Source: Cyanobium sp. Cruz CV13-4-11 (GTDB lineage: Bacteria > Cyanobacteriota > Cyanobacteriia > PCC-6307 > Cyanobiaceae). From it: a stretch of DNA of 64,000 nt. Where the stretch lies: the NCBI RefSeq assembly GCF_024346055.1, contig NZ_JAGQCH010000005.1, positions 110,131 to 174,130 of the forward strand, read 5' to 3'. Under the pieces are notes generated by a model that ran no database searches, was not told the origin of the DNA, and saw nothing but the letters and a program-made list of their open reading frames with translations. The position numbers were made by a program, and so were the translations under genes. Positions 8,976 to 18,405 of the stretch are shown one piece after another. The first letter of the stretch is position 1. Each line of letters begins with the position of its first letter.

Positions 8976-9014
8976 GCGGCTGACCATAGCAGAGCTTTTT
9001 GCCTGCGGCTGACC
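8976..9014. repeat. Direct repeat GCGGCTGACC upstream of the HTH gene
   Basis: The 10-mer GCGGCTGACC occurs at 8976-8985 and again at 9005-9014, 29 bp apart start to start, in the 173-bp spacer between the HTH gene and proS. An autoregulatory operator is a guess from position alone. Confidence 0.4.
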
Positions 9015-9120
9015 CCACGCCACAGGGAAGCCCGTTGCGGCGACTCCGTCTTCGCCCCCTGCGCTGCCGGGCTCAGCGGGCCTGCGGTGATAGCGTCCAG
9101 CGCCGATCCTGACTTTCTCC

Positions 9121-10911
9121 ATGCGCGTCTCCCGCCTGATGCTGGTGACGCTTCGGGACGACCCGGCCGAAGCGGAGATCATCTCCCACAAACTGCTGCT
9201 CCGGGCCGGCTACATGCGGCGGCTGGCGCCGGGGATCTTCGCCTACCTGCCCCTGCTCTGGCGGGTGCTCCAGAAGGTCTCCGCCATCGTCCGCGAGGAG
9301 ATGGCCGCCGTCGACGCCCTCGAAACCCTGCTGCCCCAGCTCCAGCCCGCCGACCTCTGGCGCCGCAGTGGCCGCTGGGATGGCTACACCGCCGGGGAGG
9401 GAATTATGTTCCACCTGGTCGATCGCCAGGAGCGCTCCCTGGGGCTCGGCCCCACCCATGAGGAGGTGGTCACCGAGCTGGCGGCCGACCTGCTGCGCTC
9501 CTACCGGCAGCTGCCGGTTTGCCTGTATCAGATCCAGACCAAGTTCCGCGATGAGATCCGGCCCCGTTTCGGCCTGATGCGCGGTCGCGAATTCATCATG
9601 AAGGACGCCTATTCCTTCCATGCCGATGAGGCCTGCCTGCGGCGCACCTATGCCGCGATGGACGGGGCCTACCGGCGCATCTTCGAACGCTGCGGCCTGC
9701 GGGCCGTGGCGGTGGAGGCCGACAGCGGCGCCATCGGCGGTTCCGCCAGCCAGGAGTTCATGGTCACCGCCGAGGCCGGCGAAGACCTGATCCTGGCCAG
9801 TCCCGATGGCCGCTACGCCGCCAACCAGGAGCGGGCCGTCTCCTTGCCGCCGGCGGCGGTGCCCCTGGAGGCCGGCGTCTGCCGGTCCCTGGCCACGCCC
9901 GCCCAGAAGAGCATCGAAGATCTCTGCACTGCCCATGGCTTCGACCCCACCCAGACGCTGAAGGTGCTGCTGCTGCTGGCCCGTTTCGCCGCGGCGCCCC
10001 CGCGGGGGGTGCTGGTGTGCCTGCGGGGCGACCAGCAGCTCAACGACGTCAAGCTGGCCAACGCCGTGACGGCCCGCTGTCCCGATGCCGGAGCCCTGCT
10101 GGAGATCGTGCCGTTGCTGGCCGACCATCTCTGGGACGCCGTGCCTTTCGGCTTCCTTGGTCCCCATCTGGAGGATCCGGCCCTGCGCCACGGCGAAGCC
10201 CCCGGCAAGGCGGTTCCACTGCTGCGCCTGGCGGACTCCTCTGCCGCCGAACTCGAGGCCTTCGTCTGCGGTGCCAACCGCAGCGATGAGCATCTGGTGG
10301 GGGCGCGCTGGGGTGAGATCTGTCCGGTCCCTGAGGTGGAGGACCTGCGATCGGCCCAGCCTGGAGACCGCTGCCTGCACGATCCCTCCCAGCGGCTGGA
10401 GGCGGCCCGAGGCATCGAGGTGGGCCACATCTTCCAGCTGGGCCGAAAGTATTCCGAGGCCCTGGAGGCCCGCTTCACCAACGAGGCCGGTAACGAGGAG
10501 CCCCTCTGGATGGGCTGCTACGGCATCGGTGTCTCGCGGCTGGCCCAGGCCGCCGTGGAGCAGCACCACGACGCCGACGGGATCCGCTGGCCCGTGGCGA
10601 TCGCGCCCTACACGGTGATCATCGTGATCGCCAGCAGTCAGGATCCGGTGCAGGTGGCCCTGGCCGAGGAGCTCTACAGCCGTTTGCTGAAGGCCGGAAT
10701 CGACGTTCTGCTCGATGACCGCCCCGAACGGGCCGGGGTCAAGTTCAAGGACGCTGACCTGATCGGCATCCCCTGGCGGCTGGTGGTGGGCCGTGGCGCT
10801 GGGCAGCGCACGGTGGAGCTTGTGGACCGCAGCGGCGACACGGGCAAGCGCGAGCTGAGCGCCGACGCCGCCCTCGAGCACCTGCTCGGGCTGCCGGGTG
10901 CATCCCCGTAG
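9121..10911 (+). CDS. proS: Prolyl-tRNA synthetase
   Basis: Charges tRNA-Pro with proline in the cytoplasm. The 596-residue length and layout fit the bacterial type (ProS type 1) with an inserted editing domain. Class II motif 2 is visible as TKFRDEIRPRFGLMRGREFIMKDAYSF (split here by its landmarks RPRFGLMR and KDAYSF), the insertion domain occupies about residues 230-390, and motif 3 is GCYGIGVSRL. The anticodon-binding domain is C-terminal. ATG start at 9121. psb27 follows after 25 bp. Confidence 0.97.
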   Translation: MRVSRLMLVTLRDDPAEAEIISHKLLLRAGYMRRLAPGIFAYLPLLWRVLQKVSAIVREEMAAVDALETLLPQLQPADLWRRSGRWDGYTAGEGIMFHLVDRQERSLGLGPTHEEVVTELAADLLRSYRQLPVCLYQIQTKFRDEIRPRFGLMRGREFIMKDAYSFHADEACLRRTYAAMDGAYRRIFERCGLRAVAVEADSGAIGGSASQEFMVTAEAGEDLILASPDGRYAANQERAVSLPPAAVPLEAGVCRSLATPAQKSIEDLCTAHGFDPTQTLKVLLLLARFAAAPPRGVLVCLRGDQQLNDVKLANAVTARCPDAGALLEIVPLLADHLWDAVPFGFLGPHLEDPALRHGEAPGKAVPLLRLADSSAAELEAFVCGANRSDEHLVGARWGEICPVPEVEDLRSAQPGDRCLHDPSQRLEAARGIEVGHIFQLGRKYSEALEARFTNEAGNEEPLWMGCYGIGVSRLAQAAVEQHHDADGIRWPVAIAPYTVIIVIASSQDPVQVALAEELYSRLLKAGIDVLLDDRPERAGVKFKDADLIGIPWRLVVGRGAGQRTVELVDRSGDTGKRELSADAALEHLLGLPGASP

Positions 10912-10914
10912 GAT
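10909..10914 (+). promoter_or_regulatory. Possible -10 element for psb27
   Basis: TAGGAT overlaps the proS stop codon and lies 22 bp upstream of the psb27 start. There is no good -35 element. The same hexamer serves the stronger sigA promoter at 20738. Confidence 0.3.
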
Positions 10915-10936
10915 TTATCCAGACGCCGTTCCTCCC

Positions 10937-11350
10937 TTGGTCGCCCTTCTGCGCCGCAGCCTGCTCCGTCCCCTTCTGGCCCTCGGCCTGTGTCTCTGCC
11001 TCGGACTGAGCGGCTGCAGCCAGGCCCCCGGCGGCCTCAGCGGCAACTACGTCGATGACACCGTCAGCGTGGCCCAGACCCTGCTGACCACCATCGCCCT
11101 GCCCCAGGAGGACCCCGCCCGCCAGGAGGCGGAGCTGCAGGCCCGGCAGTTGATCAACGGCTACACCGCCCTTTACCGGCCCCGCCAGGACATCCACGCC
11201 CTGGCCTCCTTCACTACCATGCAGACCGCGGTCAACGGACTGGCGGCCCACTACGCCGGCTACGCCAACCGCCCCCTGCCCGATGCCCTGCGCAGCCGGC
11301 TGGAGAAGGAGTTTAAGAAAGCTGAAGCGTCCGCGGTGCGCGGGGCCTGA
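10937..11350 (+). CDS. psb27: Photosystem II assembly lipoprotein Psb27
   Basis: Lumenal lipoprotein that binds CP43 in photosystem II assembly and repair intermediates. 137 residues from TTG 10937: positively charged N-terminus, hydrophobic core and an LSGC lipobox, after which the mature protein begins CSQAPGGLSGNYVDDTV. The conserved Psb27 core follows (VAQTLLTTIALP, LINGYTALYRP, FTTMQTAVNGLAAHY). An in-frame GTG at 10898 lies inside proS and is an unlikely start. Confidence 0.92.
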   Translation: MVALLRRSLLRPLLALGLCLCLGLSGCSQAPGGLSGNYVDDTVSVAQTLLTTIALPQEDPARQEAELQARQLINGYTALYRPRQDIHALASFTTMQTAVNGLAAHYAGYANRPLPDALRSRLEKEFKKAEASAVRGA

Positions 11351-11402
11351 ACCTTTGACGAAGGGGGCCCCGATCTGAGAAGCTCTCCCCTTGTGCTTAG
11401 AA

Positions 11403-11417
11403 GCGGCTACGGGCCGC
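11403..11417 (+). other. Small hairpin just upstream of purA start
   Basis: GCGGC-tacgg-GCCGC forms a 5-bp stem with a 5-nt loop, ending 7 bp before the TTG start of purA. It sits where a ribosome-binding site would be; none is evident. Confidence 0.3.
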
Positions 11418-11424
11418 TGTTTCC

Positions 11425-12738
11425 TTGGCCAATGTTGTCGTCATCGGTGCGCAATGGGGTGACGAAGGGAAAGGCAAGATCACCGATCTGCTGAGTCGCT
11501 CCGCCGATGTCGTGGTCCGCTATCAGGGCGGGGTCAACGCCGGGCACACCATCGTCGTCGAGGACCGGGTCCTCAAGCTCCACCTGATCCCCTCGGGGAT
11601 CCTCTATCCGGACACCATCTGCCTGATCGGATCGGGGACGGTGGTGGATCCCAAGGTGATGCTGGGCGAGATCGACACCCTGCTGGAGCTGGAGATCGAC
11701 GTCTCCGGGCTGAAGCTCGCCTCCACGGCCCACGTCACGATGCCGTACCACCGGCTGCTGGATCTGGCGATGGAGCAGCGCCGGGGCGACCGCCGCATCG
11801 GCACGACGGGGCGGGGCATCGGCCCCACCTATGCCGACAAATCCCAGCGCAACGGCATCCGGGTCATCGACCTGCTCGATCCGGACTGCCTGCGCGATCG
11901 CCTGCTCGGCCCCCTCGCCGAGAAGAACGACCTGCTCGAGAAGGTCTATGGCGTCCCCGGCCTGGATGCGGACGCGGTGATCGAGGAGTACGCCGCCTAC
12001 GGCCGCCGGCTGGCCCCCCACGTGGTGGATTGCACCCGCACCATCCATGAGGCGGCCCGGGCCCGCAAGAACATCCTCTTTGAGGGCGCCCAGGGCACCC
12101 TGCTGGATCTCGACCACGGCACCTATCCCTACGTCACCTCCTCCAATCCCGTGTCGGGGGGCGCCTGCATCGGCGCCGGCGTGGGCCCCACCCTGATCGA
12201 CCGGGTGATCGGTGTGGCCAAGGCCTACACCACCCGGGTGGGCGAAGGACCCTTCCCCACCGAACTGGAGGGCAGCCTCAACGACCACCTCTGCGACCGC
12301 GGCGGGGAGTTCGGCACCACCACCGGCCGTCGTCGCCGTTGCGGTTGGTTCGATGGGGTCATCGGCCGCTATGCGGTCCAGGTGAACGGCCTAGACTGCC
12401 TGGCGATCACCAAGCTCGATGTGCTCGATGAGCTGGACGAGATCCAGGTGTGCGTGGCCTACGAACTCGATGGCCGCCGCATCGACCACTTCCCCAGCAG
12501 CTCCGACGAGTTCGCCCGCTGCCGTCCGGTGTTCAAGAGCCTGCCGGGCTGGCAGTGCTCCACGGCCGATTGCCGTGCCCTGGAGGATCTGCCCCCCACC
12601 GCCATGGCGTACCTGCGCTTCCTGGCCGAGCTGATGGAGGTTCCGATCGCCATCGTTTCCCTCGGTGCCCAACGGGATCAGACGATCGTGGTCGAGGATC
12701 CGATCCACGGCCCCAAGCGGGCCCTGCTCAGCGTCTGA
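11425..12738 (+). CDS. purA: Adenylosuccinate synthetase
   Basis: Catalyses GTP-dependent condensation of IMP and aspartate, the first committed step to AMP. 437 residues from TTG 11425. The N-terminal phosphate-binding loop [14 protein letters not shown], the NAGHT motif in VNAGHTIV, the central [14 protein letters not shown] motif and [10 protein letters not shown] are all intact. The TTG start is supported because the conserved N-terminus begins immediately ([12 protein letters not shown]). Confidence 0.97.
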   Translation: MANVVVIGAQWGDEGKGKITDLLSRSADVVVRYQGGVNAGHTIVVEDRVLKLHLIPSGILYPDTICLIGSGTVVDPKVMLGEIDTLLELEIDVSGLKLASTAHVTMPYHRLLDLAMEQRRGDRRIGTTGRGIGPTYADKSQRNGIRVIDLLDPDCLRDRLLGPLAEKNDLLEKVYGVPGLDADAVIEEYAAYGRRLAPHVVDCTRTIHEAARARKNILFEGAQGTLLDLDHGTYPYVTSSNPVSGGACIGAGVGPTLIDRVIGVAKAYTTRVGEGPFPTELEGSLNDHLCDRGGEFGTTTGRRRRCGWFDGVIGRYAVQVNGLDCLAITKLDVLDELDEIQVCVAYELDGRRIDHFPSSSDEFARCRPVFKSLPGWQCSTADCRALEDLPPTAMAYLRFLAELMEVPIAIVSLGAQRDQTIVVEDPIHGPKRALLSV

Positions 12739-12780
12739 GCCCAAGTCTCCGCCTCCCCATCCCCCCTGTCGCCCCTCCCT

Positions 12781-13779
12781 TTGACAAGCACCCCCAAGCG
12801 CTTCGACGTCGTCGGCATCGGTAACGCCATCGTTGATGTCCTTGTCCAGGCCGATGACGCCCTGCTCGAGGCCCACGGCCTCACCAAGGGCACCATGGCC
12901 CTGGTGGACGAATCCCAGGCCGAACGGCTCTACGCCAGCCTTGGTGCGGGCCTCGAGACCTCCGGGGGATCGGCGGCCAACACCCTGGCCGGCATCGCCC
13001 AGCTGGGCGGCCAGGCGGGGTTCATCGGCCGGGTCCGGGACGACCAGCTCGGGGCGATCTTCGCCCACGACATCCGGGCCGTGGGGGCCAGCTTCGAGAC
13101 CCCCCCGGCCAGCAGCGGACCCTCCACCGCCCGCTGCCTGATCCTGGTCACCCCCGATGCCCAGCGCACCATGTGCACCTACCTGGGGGCGTCGGTGGGC
13201 CTGGATCCCGCCGACCTCGATCTGGAGATGGTGCGTCAGGCCAAGGTGCTGTATCTGGAGGGCTACCTCTGGGACAGCGAGGAGGCCAAGCGCGCCTTCA
13301 TCGCCGCCGCCGAGGTGATGCGCGCCAGTGGCGGCGAGGTGGCCCTTTCGCTCTCCGACGCCTTCTGCGTCGAGCGCCACCGCCAGAGTTTCCTGGAGCT
13401 GGTCGACGGCCACGTCGATGTGCTGTTCGCCAACGAGACGGAAATCACGTCCCTCTACGGGAGCGATAGCTTTGAAGCGGCCGCCGACCAGGTGCGGGGC
13501 CGCTGCAAGCTGGCGGCCCTCACCCGCAGCGAGCGGGGCTCCCTGCTGTTGAGCGGTGATACCACCCTGGCGATCGAACCGTTCCGGCTCGGCCCTTTGG
13601 TGGACACCACCGGCGCCGGCGATCTCTATGCCGCCGGCTTCCTCTACGGCCACACCAGGGGGGAGAGCCTGGAGCGCTGCGGTCAGCTCGGTTCGCTCTG
13701 CGCCGGCCAGGTGGTCACCCAGCTGGGTCCGCGTCCCCAGGCTTCATTGCCGGAGTTGGTGGCCCGCCACCTGGGCTGA
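12781..13779 (+). CDS. PfkB-family carbohydrate/nucleoside kinase (adenosine kinase-like)
   Basis: 332 residues from TTG 12781. Ribokinase-fold landmarks: N-terminal GIGNAIVDVLV, the GGSAANTLAGIAQLGG motif near residue 59, and the catalytic DTTGAGDLYAAGFLYG near residue 275 with the Asp base. Length and the N-terminal motif fit the adenosine-kinase/ribokinase subgroup; the neighbouring purA makes a purine nucleoside substrate attractive but not proven. The final 65 bp overlap the convergent cutA gene. Confidence 0.9.
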   Translation: MTSTPKRFDVVGIGNAIVDVLVQADDALLEAHGLTKGTMALVDESQAERLYASLGAGLETSGGSAANTLAGIAQLGGQAGFIGRVRDDQLGAIFAHDIRAVGASFETPPASSGPSTARCLILVTPDAQRTMCTYLGASVGLDPADLDLEMVRQAKVLYLEGYLWDSEEAKRAFIAAAEVMRASGGEVALSLSDAFCVERHRQSFLELVDGHVDVLFANETEITSLYGSDSFEAAADQVRGRCKLAALTRSERGSLLLSGDTTLAIEPFRLGPLVDTTGAGDLYAAGFLYGHTRGESLERCGQLGSLCAGQVVTQLGPRPQASLPELVARHLG

Positions 13780-14104
13780 GCGGCAGCTGCTCGAGCAGCC
13801 AGCGGCCATAGGGGCCATCGCTGCTGGCCTGCCAATGGATCCACTCCGGTGTGTCGTAGCTGTGCAGCTCCCCCAGGTTGCGGCGCAGCTCCTCAAGCTT
13901 CCCGGGGCTCGTCTTGAGCAGCAGCTGCACCTCCTCACTCCGCTCCAGCTGCCCCTGCCAGCGGTAGAGCGACTCCACCGGGTGCAGGCTGGCGCAGGCC
14001 ACCAGGCCCCGCTCCAGCAGTGCCAGGGCCAGGGCCTCGGCCCGCTTCCGGTCGGCTTCGGTGGTGAGCACCAGGCTCACGGGGATGGGGTCGGTCTCAG
14101 GCAT
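13715..14104 (-). CDS. cutA: CutA1-type divalent-cation tolerance protein
   Basis: 129 residues from ATG 14104. The trimeric CutA1 fold is marked by VLTTEADRKRAEALALALLERGLVACASLHPVESLYRW (landmarks LLERGLVACA and SLYRWQG), then EVQLLLKT and LHSYDTPEWIHW. A Pro/Gly-rich tail of about 20 residues extends past the usual end, in the 65-bp overlap with the kinase gene. The molecular role of CutA1 is not settled. The 5' end overlaps cobK by 8 bp. Confidence 0.9.
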   Translation of the reverse strand: MPETDPIPVSLVLTTEADRKRAEALALALLERGLVACASLHPVESLYRWQGQLERSEEVQLLLKTSPGKLEELRRNLGELHSYDTPEWIHWQASSDGPYGRWLLEQLPLSPGGGPPTPAMKPGDADPAG

Positions 14105-14918
14105 GGGGGCCACTCTGGCCGAGGCGTTGCAGCAGGTCCCGCAGCGGCAGGGCTTCCGCCTGGCCAGGCTCCGGCGGGCGCTCCAGGAGCAGCCGCCGCA
14201 GGCCCAGTTCGGCGCAGATGCGGTGCCACTGGGCTTCGTTGGTGCCGCCGGAGCGGCGGCACAGCACCGCTTCAATGCACCAGAGGCGGCAGAGGGCCCG
14301 CTCGATGCGGCCGTCGCCGCTGGGCCGCAGGGGGGCCAGCCGCTGGGCCGGGATCCCGGTGGCCAGGGCCAGCGCCAGGGCCTCGCCGTGGGGCAGCAGG
14401 CGGGCGTGGTGCAGGGCCTGCGGCGCGGCCGCCACGGCCTCGCCCAGGCGGCGGGCGCCGATGGCCAGCAGCAACCGCTCGCCTGGCCGGCAATGGGCGC
14501 CCAGGCTGGCCACATCGCCCAGGACCACGGCGCCTGCGGGATTGAGATCGGGTCGCTTCAGCCGCAGCAGGGGCTGCCCCTGGGCAGGGCAGGTGAGGGC
14601 GAGGGCGGCGCTGATGCGGGTGGCGAAGGGGTGGGTGGCGTCGATCACCCAGGTGTAGGGCTCGCCCCGGCGTCGGGCCTCGACCAGTTCGGCGGCCACC
14701 CCCGCCTCCGGCCCCTCCGAGGCGCCGATCGCCCCCACCGCCAGCTCCAGCTGGGGGTGGGCGCCGTAGGCCAGGGCGGCGGGCCGGCTCACCAGGGACA
14801 CCTTCAAACGCCAGCCCCCAGCCAGCAGCTGTCGCGCCAGAGAGGGACCCTCCCCGGTGCCGGCGATCAGCCAGATCCTGCCGCCGTGGGGAGGATGCTT
14901 CAAGATGATGCCTCCCAT
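14097..14918 (-). CDS. cobK: Precorrin-6A reductase
   Basis: NAD(P)H-dependent reduction of precorrin-6A or its cobalt form during corrin ring synthesis. 273 residues. Landmarks: N-terminal IWLIAGTGEGPSLA, the VIDATHPFATRIS signature near residue 90, the substrate-binding LLRLKRP, and the C-terminal VLCRRSGGTNEAQWH region (K/RNSGG-like). Translation is coupled to cutA by an 8-bp overlap. Its presence indicates that the organism makes cobamides, usually pseudocobalamin in picocyanobacteria. Confidence 0.92.
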   Translation of the reverse strand: MGGIILKHPPHGGRIWLIAGTGEGPSLARQLLAGGWRLKVSLVSRPAALAYGAHPQLELAVGAIGASEGPEAGVAAELVEARRRGEPYTWVIDATHPFATRISAALALTCPAQGQPLLRLKRPDLNPAGAVVLGDVASLGAHCRPGERLLLAIGARRLGEAVAAAPQALHHARLLPHGEALALALATGIPAQRLAPLRPSGDGRIERALCRLWCIEAVLCRRSGGTNEAQWHRICAELGLRRLLLERPPEPGQAEALPLRDLLQRLGQSGPHA

Positions 14919-14932
14919 CGGTTGGTGCCGGC

Positions 14933-15451
14933 GTGAATCACTGCTTGCTGGAGGTGGAGGTTCTGGAGGCGCCCCAGGTGCGCTACACCCAGGACAGCCA
15001 GACGCCGGTGGCCGAAATGGCTGTGCAGATCGAGGGCCTGCGGCCCGATGATCCCCCGGGCCAGCTGAAGGTGGTGGGCTGGGGAAATCTCGCCCAGGAC
15101 CTCCAGAACAGGGTTCAGGTGGGTCAGCGGCTTGTCCTCGAGGGGCGGCTGCGCATGAACACCGTCACCCGGCAGGACGGGGTCAAGGAGAAGCGGGCCG
15201 AATTCACCCTGGCGCGGCTCCATCCCCTCACTCCCGGCGCGGCTGTCCCCCAGGCCCAGAGCCAGTCCCCAGCGCCTGCCCCCCAGCCGGCACCCCGGCC
15301 AGCCGCTGGCTCAACGACCCCAGCGCCGCGCCGCGCGCCGGCCCCGGCCGCTTCACGCCCCGCCAGCGTCGCGCCGGCCGAGGCGGCCGCGCCTGTCTGG
15401 GACACCTCCCCGCTGGTGCCCCTTGGCGACGACGACGACATTCCCTTCTGA
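14933..15451 (+). CDS. ssb: Single-stranded DNA-binding protein
   Basis: 172 residues from GTG 14933. An OB-fold domain covers about residues 1-100 (VAEMAVQIEG, LKVVGWGNLAQDLQ, GQRLVLEGRL), followed by a Pro/Ala-rich disordered linker and the acidic C-terminal tip DDDDIPF, which recruits replication and repair proteins. The N-terminal half is more divergent from E. coli SSB than usual. It is divergent from cobK with a 14-bp spacer. Confidence 0.88.
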   Translation: MNHCLLEVEVLEAPQVRYTQDSQTPVAEMAVQIEGLRPDDPPGQLKVVGWGNLAQDLQNRVQVGQRLVLEGRLRMNTVTRQDGVKEKRAEFTLARLHPLTPGAAVPQAQSQSPAPAPQPAPRPAAGSTTPAPRRAPAPAASRPASVAPAEAAAPVWDTSPLVPLGDDDDIPF

Positions 15452-15470
15452 TTCGGGCCCTGATCCGGGT

Positions 15471-15722
15471 TCAGAGCCGTTCGCCGGCCTGGTCGATCAG
15501 CTGGCCCAGCTCCCTCTCCAGGGCCGCCAGATCCAGTCGCCATGGGCTCCAGCGGCCGCTGTCGAGCTGGCGCAGCAGCCAGAGCCGGTCCTCTCCCAGC
15601 TGAGAGAGGAGTTCGGCCGTCGAAGGGGCTTCGGTCGCGCTCCAGGGGGTGCCGCCGGCAGCACCTGAATCCTCGCTGCTGCCGGTGGGGGCGTCGCTCT
15701 GGTGGTCGGGATGGCTGGCCAT
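15471..15722 (-). CDS. Small hypothetical protein
   Basis: 83 residues from ATG 15722, with an acidic disordered N-terminus and a helical C-terminal half containing RLWLLRQLDSGRWSPWRLDLAALERELGQL. I do not recognise a family; the tryptophan-rich amphipathic stretch looks like conserved protein rather than noise. It converges with ssb, 19 bp apart. Confidence 0.5.
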   Translation of the reverse strand: MASHPDHQSDAPTGSSEDSGAAGGTPWSATEAPSTAELLSQLGEDRLWLLRQLDSGRWSPWRLDLAALERELGQLIDQAGERL

Positions 15723-15782
15723 GGGGCTGGCGGACGGCCTTGTGGGGCTCCATCCTGCCCCCCGCTGCTGGACAATGGGGAG

Positions 15783-16358
15783 ATGCAAGCGTTTCTCTCC
15801 CCCGGCAGCCTGGTGACCGTGGCTGGTGCCGTGCTCACCGTGATCGGTTCGATCGCCTACGTCACCGACAGCCCCAACATCAGCCTTGCCGGCGTGTTCT
15901 ACGGCGTGCCGATCCTGCTGGGGGGTCTGGCCCTGAAGTCCTCCGAGCTGCCACCCGCTGAGCGCCTCACCCCCGCCGCCCAATTGCGTGATCTGCGTCA
16001 GTTGCCTGAGAACGAACCGCTGCGCAAACTGCTGGCCGATGTCACCCGCTGGCGTTACGGCCAGAAGGCCCACCTGGAAAGCTCCCTCGAAGCCCTCAAG
16101 CTCTGGGATGAGGACTCCCCTCCCCAGCTGCTGGCCGTCGAGGAGCTGGAGGCCGGCGGCGGCTACGGGCTACGCCTCACGATCGACTGCCAGGGGGTGC
16201 CGTTCCAGCGTTGGCAGGATCGGCAGGACCGGCTGGGCCGTTTCTTCGGTCCCGGCCTGACCGCTGACCTGCAACAGGCTGGTCCTGGCCGCCTGACCCT
16301 GAGCCTGCTGCCGGCACCCGCCACCTCCGACCCGTCCCTCGCCGCCCCCGTCCCTTGA
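15783..16358 (+). CDS. DUF2854 family membrane protein
   Basis: 191 residues from ATG 15783. Two N-terminal TM helices (about residues 8-24 and 33-50, [18 protein letters not shown] and [17 protein letters not shown]) are followed by a soluble domain with [18 protein letters not shown], typical of the DUF2854 family shared by cyanobacteria and plastids. Function unknown. Its stop overlaps the TTG start of argB (TTGA). Confidence 0.8.
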   Translation: MQAFLSPGSLVTVAGAVLTVIGSIAYVTDSPNISLAGVFYGVPILLGGLALKSSELPPAERLTPAAQLRDLRQLPENEPLRKLLADVTRWRYGQKAHLESSLEALKLWDEDSPPQLLAVEELEAGGGYGLRLTIDCQGVPFQRWQDRQDRLGRFFGPGLTADLQQAGPGRLTLSLLPAPATSDPSLAAPVP

Positions 16359-17251
16359 GTCCCGATCGGCACATCAGCGCGGAAGACACCCTGCGGGTGT
16401 CCGTGCTCAGTGAGGCGCTGCCCTACATCCAGCGCTTCGCCGGCCGGCGGATCGTGATCAAATACGGCGGCGCCGCCATGGTCCGCGAAGACCTGCGCGA
16501 GGCGGTCTTCCGCGACGTGGCCCTGCTGGCCTGCGTCGGGGTCCAGCCGGTGGTGGTGCACGGAGGCGGGCCGGAGATCAACCAGTGGCTGGAGAAACTG
16601 GCGATCGAGCCCCGCTTTCAGGACGGCCTGCGGGTCACCTGCCCCGACACCATGGATGTGGTGGAAATGGTGCTGGTGGGCCGGGTCAACAAGCAGATCG
16701 TCAACGGCCTCAACGGGGTGGGGGGCCGGGCCGTGGGCCTCTCCGGCAGCGATGGTGCTCTGGTGCAGGCCCGCACGATGGGGGATGGCACCCTCGGCGT
16801 GGTGGGGGACGTGGCGCGGGTGGACCCCTCGGTGCTCTCCCCCCTGCTGGCGGCCGGCTACATCCCGGTGATCTCCAGCGTGGCTCCCAACGCCGATGGC
16901 CTGGCCCACAACATCAATGCCGACACCGTGGCCGGGGAGCTGGCCGCGGCCCTGCAGGCGGAGAAGCTGATCCTGCTCACCGACACCCCCGGCATCCTGC
17001 GGGACCGCAGCACCCCCGCCAGCCTGATCCGCGAGCTCAGCCTGTCCGAGGCCCGCCAGCTGATCGCCGACGGTGTGGTGGAAGGGGGAATGACCCCCAA
17101 GACCGAATGCTGCATCCGGGCCCTGGCCCAGGGGGTCAAGGCGGCCCACATCATCGATGGCCGGGTGCCCCATTCCCTGCTGCTGGAGGTGTTCACCAAC
17201 GCCGGCATCGGCACCATGGTGGTGGGCAGTCCCGGCCTGCTGCATGCCTGA
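16355..17251 (+). CDS. argB: Acetylglutamate kinase
   Basis: Phosphorylates N-acetyl-L-glutamate in arginine synthesis. 298 residues from TTG 16355. Landmarks: [10 protein letters not shown] near residue 30, [13 protein letters not shown], the GRVNKQIV motif, [15 protein letters not shown] and the C-terminal [12 protein letters not shown]. In cyanobacteria this enzyme is controlled by PII binding; the C-terminal basic-acidic features needed for that are consistent but not proof. It overlaps its neighbours at both ends by 4 and 8 bp. Confidence 0.96.
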   Translation: MSPDRHISAEDTLRVSVLSEALPYIQRFAGRRIVIKYGGAAMVREDLREAVFRDVALLACVGVQPVVVHGGGPEINQWLEKLAIEPRFQDGLRVTCPDTMDVVEMVLVGRVNKQIVNGLNGVGGRAVGLSGSDGALVQARTMGDGTLGVVGDVARVDPSVLSPLLAAGYIPVISSVAPNADGLAHNINADTVAGELAAALQAEKLILLTDTPGILRDRSTPASLIRELSLSEARQLIADGVVEGGMTPKTECCIRALAQGVKAAHIIDGRVPHSLLLEVFTNAGIGTMVVGSPGLLHA

Positions 17252-18377
17252 GGATCCGCTGGCCGAGGCCCGCTGGGCCCTGGACCGTGGCGAGTACGGC
17301 CAGGTGCTGCGGCTGCTCGAACCCCTCCAGGAGGAGCGATCGCCGCTCACCGGCGCCGGTGCCGAACTGCGCCTGCTGATGGCCACGGCCCTGATGGGCC
17401 AGGGCCGCACCGACCAGGCCGCCGCCTGTTGCCGCAGCCTGGTCCGCTGCCAGGACCCGAACCTGCGCGCCCAGGCCAAGGCGCTGCTGATGGTGTTGGA
17501 GGCCCCGGAGCTGCGCCGCCCCAGCAACTGGTCGCTCACCCTGCCGGATCTCACCGCCACCACGCCCCTCGAGGGGGTCGGCGGCGGCGTCAGCCGGCGC
17601 TCCCGCCGCCGCCCCGAGCCACCGCCTCCCCCGCCGGTGGGTCCCACCCAGGCCCCGGTGGGCTTCGCGGTGGTGGTGGCGGTGGTGCTCCTGCTGCTGG
17701 CCTCCCTGCTGGGCGGGTGCATGGAGGTGCGCACCGAGTTGCGCTTCGAAGGGCCCGGGCGGCTGCAGGTGAGCCACCAGCTGCGCAGCAACGCTGGCCC
17801 GGAGAGCCCCTGGCAGCGGCGGTTCGTCGCCGCGCTGGAGGGGCATGAGCCCCAGATGACCGCGCCCGGTCCCTTTCACTTGCGGGGGGGCAGTGGTGAC
17901 CAGCTCCTCTCCACCCCGGTGTTGCCGGCCCGCCAGGCTCTCGGGGCCCTGACGGGCAGCCTTGAGCTGGCGGGCCAGCTCAGCGGTGTCGCCCTGGCCG
18001 CTCCGCTGGTCCGCTGGGAGGAGCGCAACTGGCTGGTGGGTGTGCGTCAGCACCTGCTGCTGGAGCTCGATCTGCAACCGCTCGAAGCGATCCCAGGACT
18101 GGATCTGGCGCTTGTCCTCACCCCGGTGCGGCCGGCGGCCGTGCGGCAGGCGATCCCCAGCAGCCCGGTTCCGGCTCCTCCGGGGAATGGCAAGGGGGGC
18201 CGCCAGCTGGTCTGGCCCCTCCAGCCTGGCCAGGTCAATGTGCTGGAGCTGCGCTGCTGGCGCTGGAGCGGCCTGGGGTTGGGGGCGACGGCGGTGGGCC
18301 TGGCCCTGCCGCTGGTGCTGGCCCTGCAGGCGATCCGGCGCCGGCTGGGCTTCGGCCTGCCGGAACTGCCGGCCTGA
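17244..18377 (+). CDS. TPR-like domain fused to a DUF3153 membrane domain
   Basis: 377 residues from ATG 17244, overlapping argB by 8 bp. Residues 1-95 are helical with a TPR-like pattern ([19 protein letters not shown]), followed by a basic Pro-rich linker. A TM segment ending in a lipobox-like [10 protein letters not shown] (about residues 140-160) then introduces a DUF3153-like extracytoplasmic domain ([13 protein letters not shown]), and a second TM helix (about 350-368) with a basic tail ends the protein. The second half reads like a complete lipoprotein-type DUF3153 protein, so this may be a gene fusion. Function unknown. Confidence 0.75.
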   Translation: MPEDPLAEARWALDRGEYGQVLRLLEPLQEERSPLTGAGAELRLLMATALMGQGRTDQAAACCRSLVRCQDPNLRAQAKALLMVLEAPELRRPSNWSLTLPDLTATTPLEGVGGGVSRRSRRRPEPPPPPPVGPTQAPVGFAVVVAVVLLLLASLLGGCMEVRTELRFEGPGRLQVSHQLRSNAGPESPWQRRFVAALEGHEPQMTAPGPFHLRGGSGDQLLSTPVLPARQALGALTGSLELAGQLSGVALAAPLVRWEERNWLVGVRQHLLLELDLQPLEAIPGLDLALVLTPVRPAAVRQAIPSSPVPAPPGNGKGGRQLVWPLQPGQVNVLELRCWRWSGLGLGATAVGLALPLVLALQAIRRRLGFGLPELPA

Positions 18378-18405
18378 GACCAGCGCCGCAGGCCTGACCC
18401 CTTTC

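Noticed and set aside
9073..10881. 602-residue minus-strand frame
   Set aside because: Antisense to proS, which is unambiguous.
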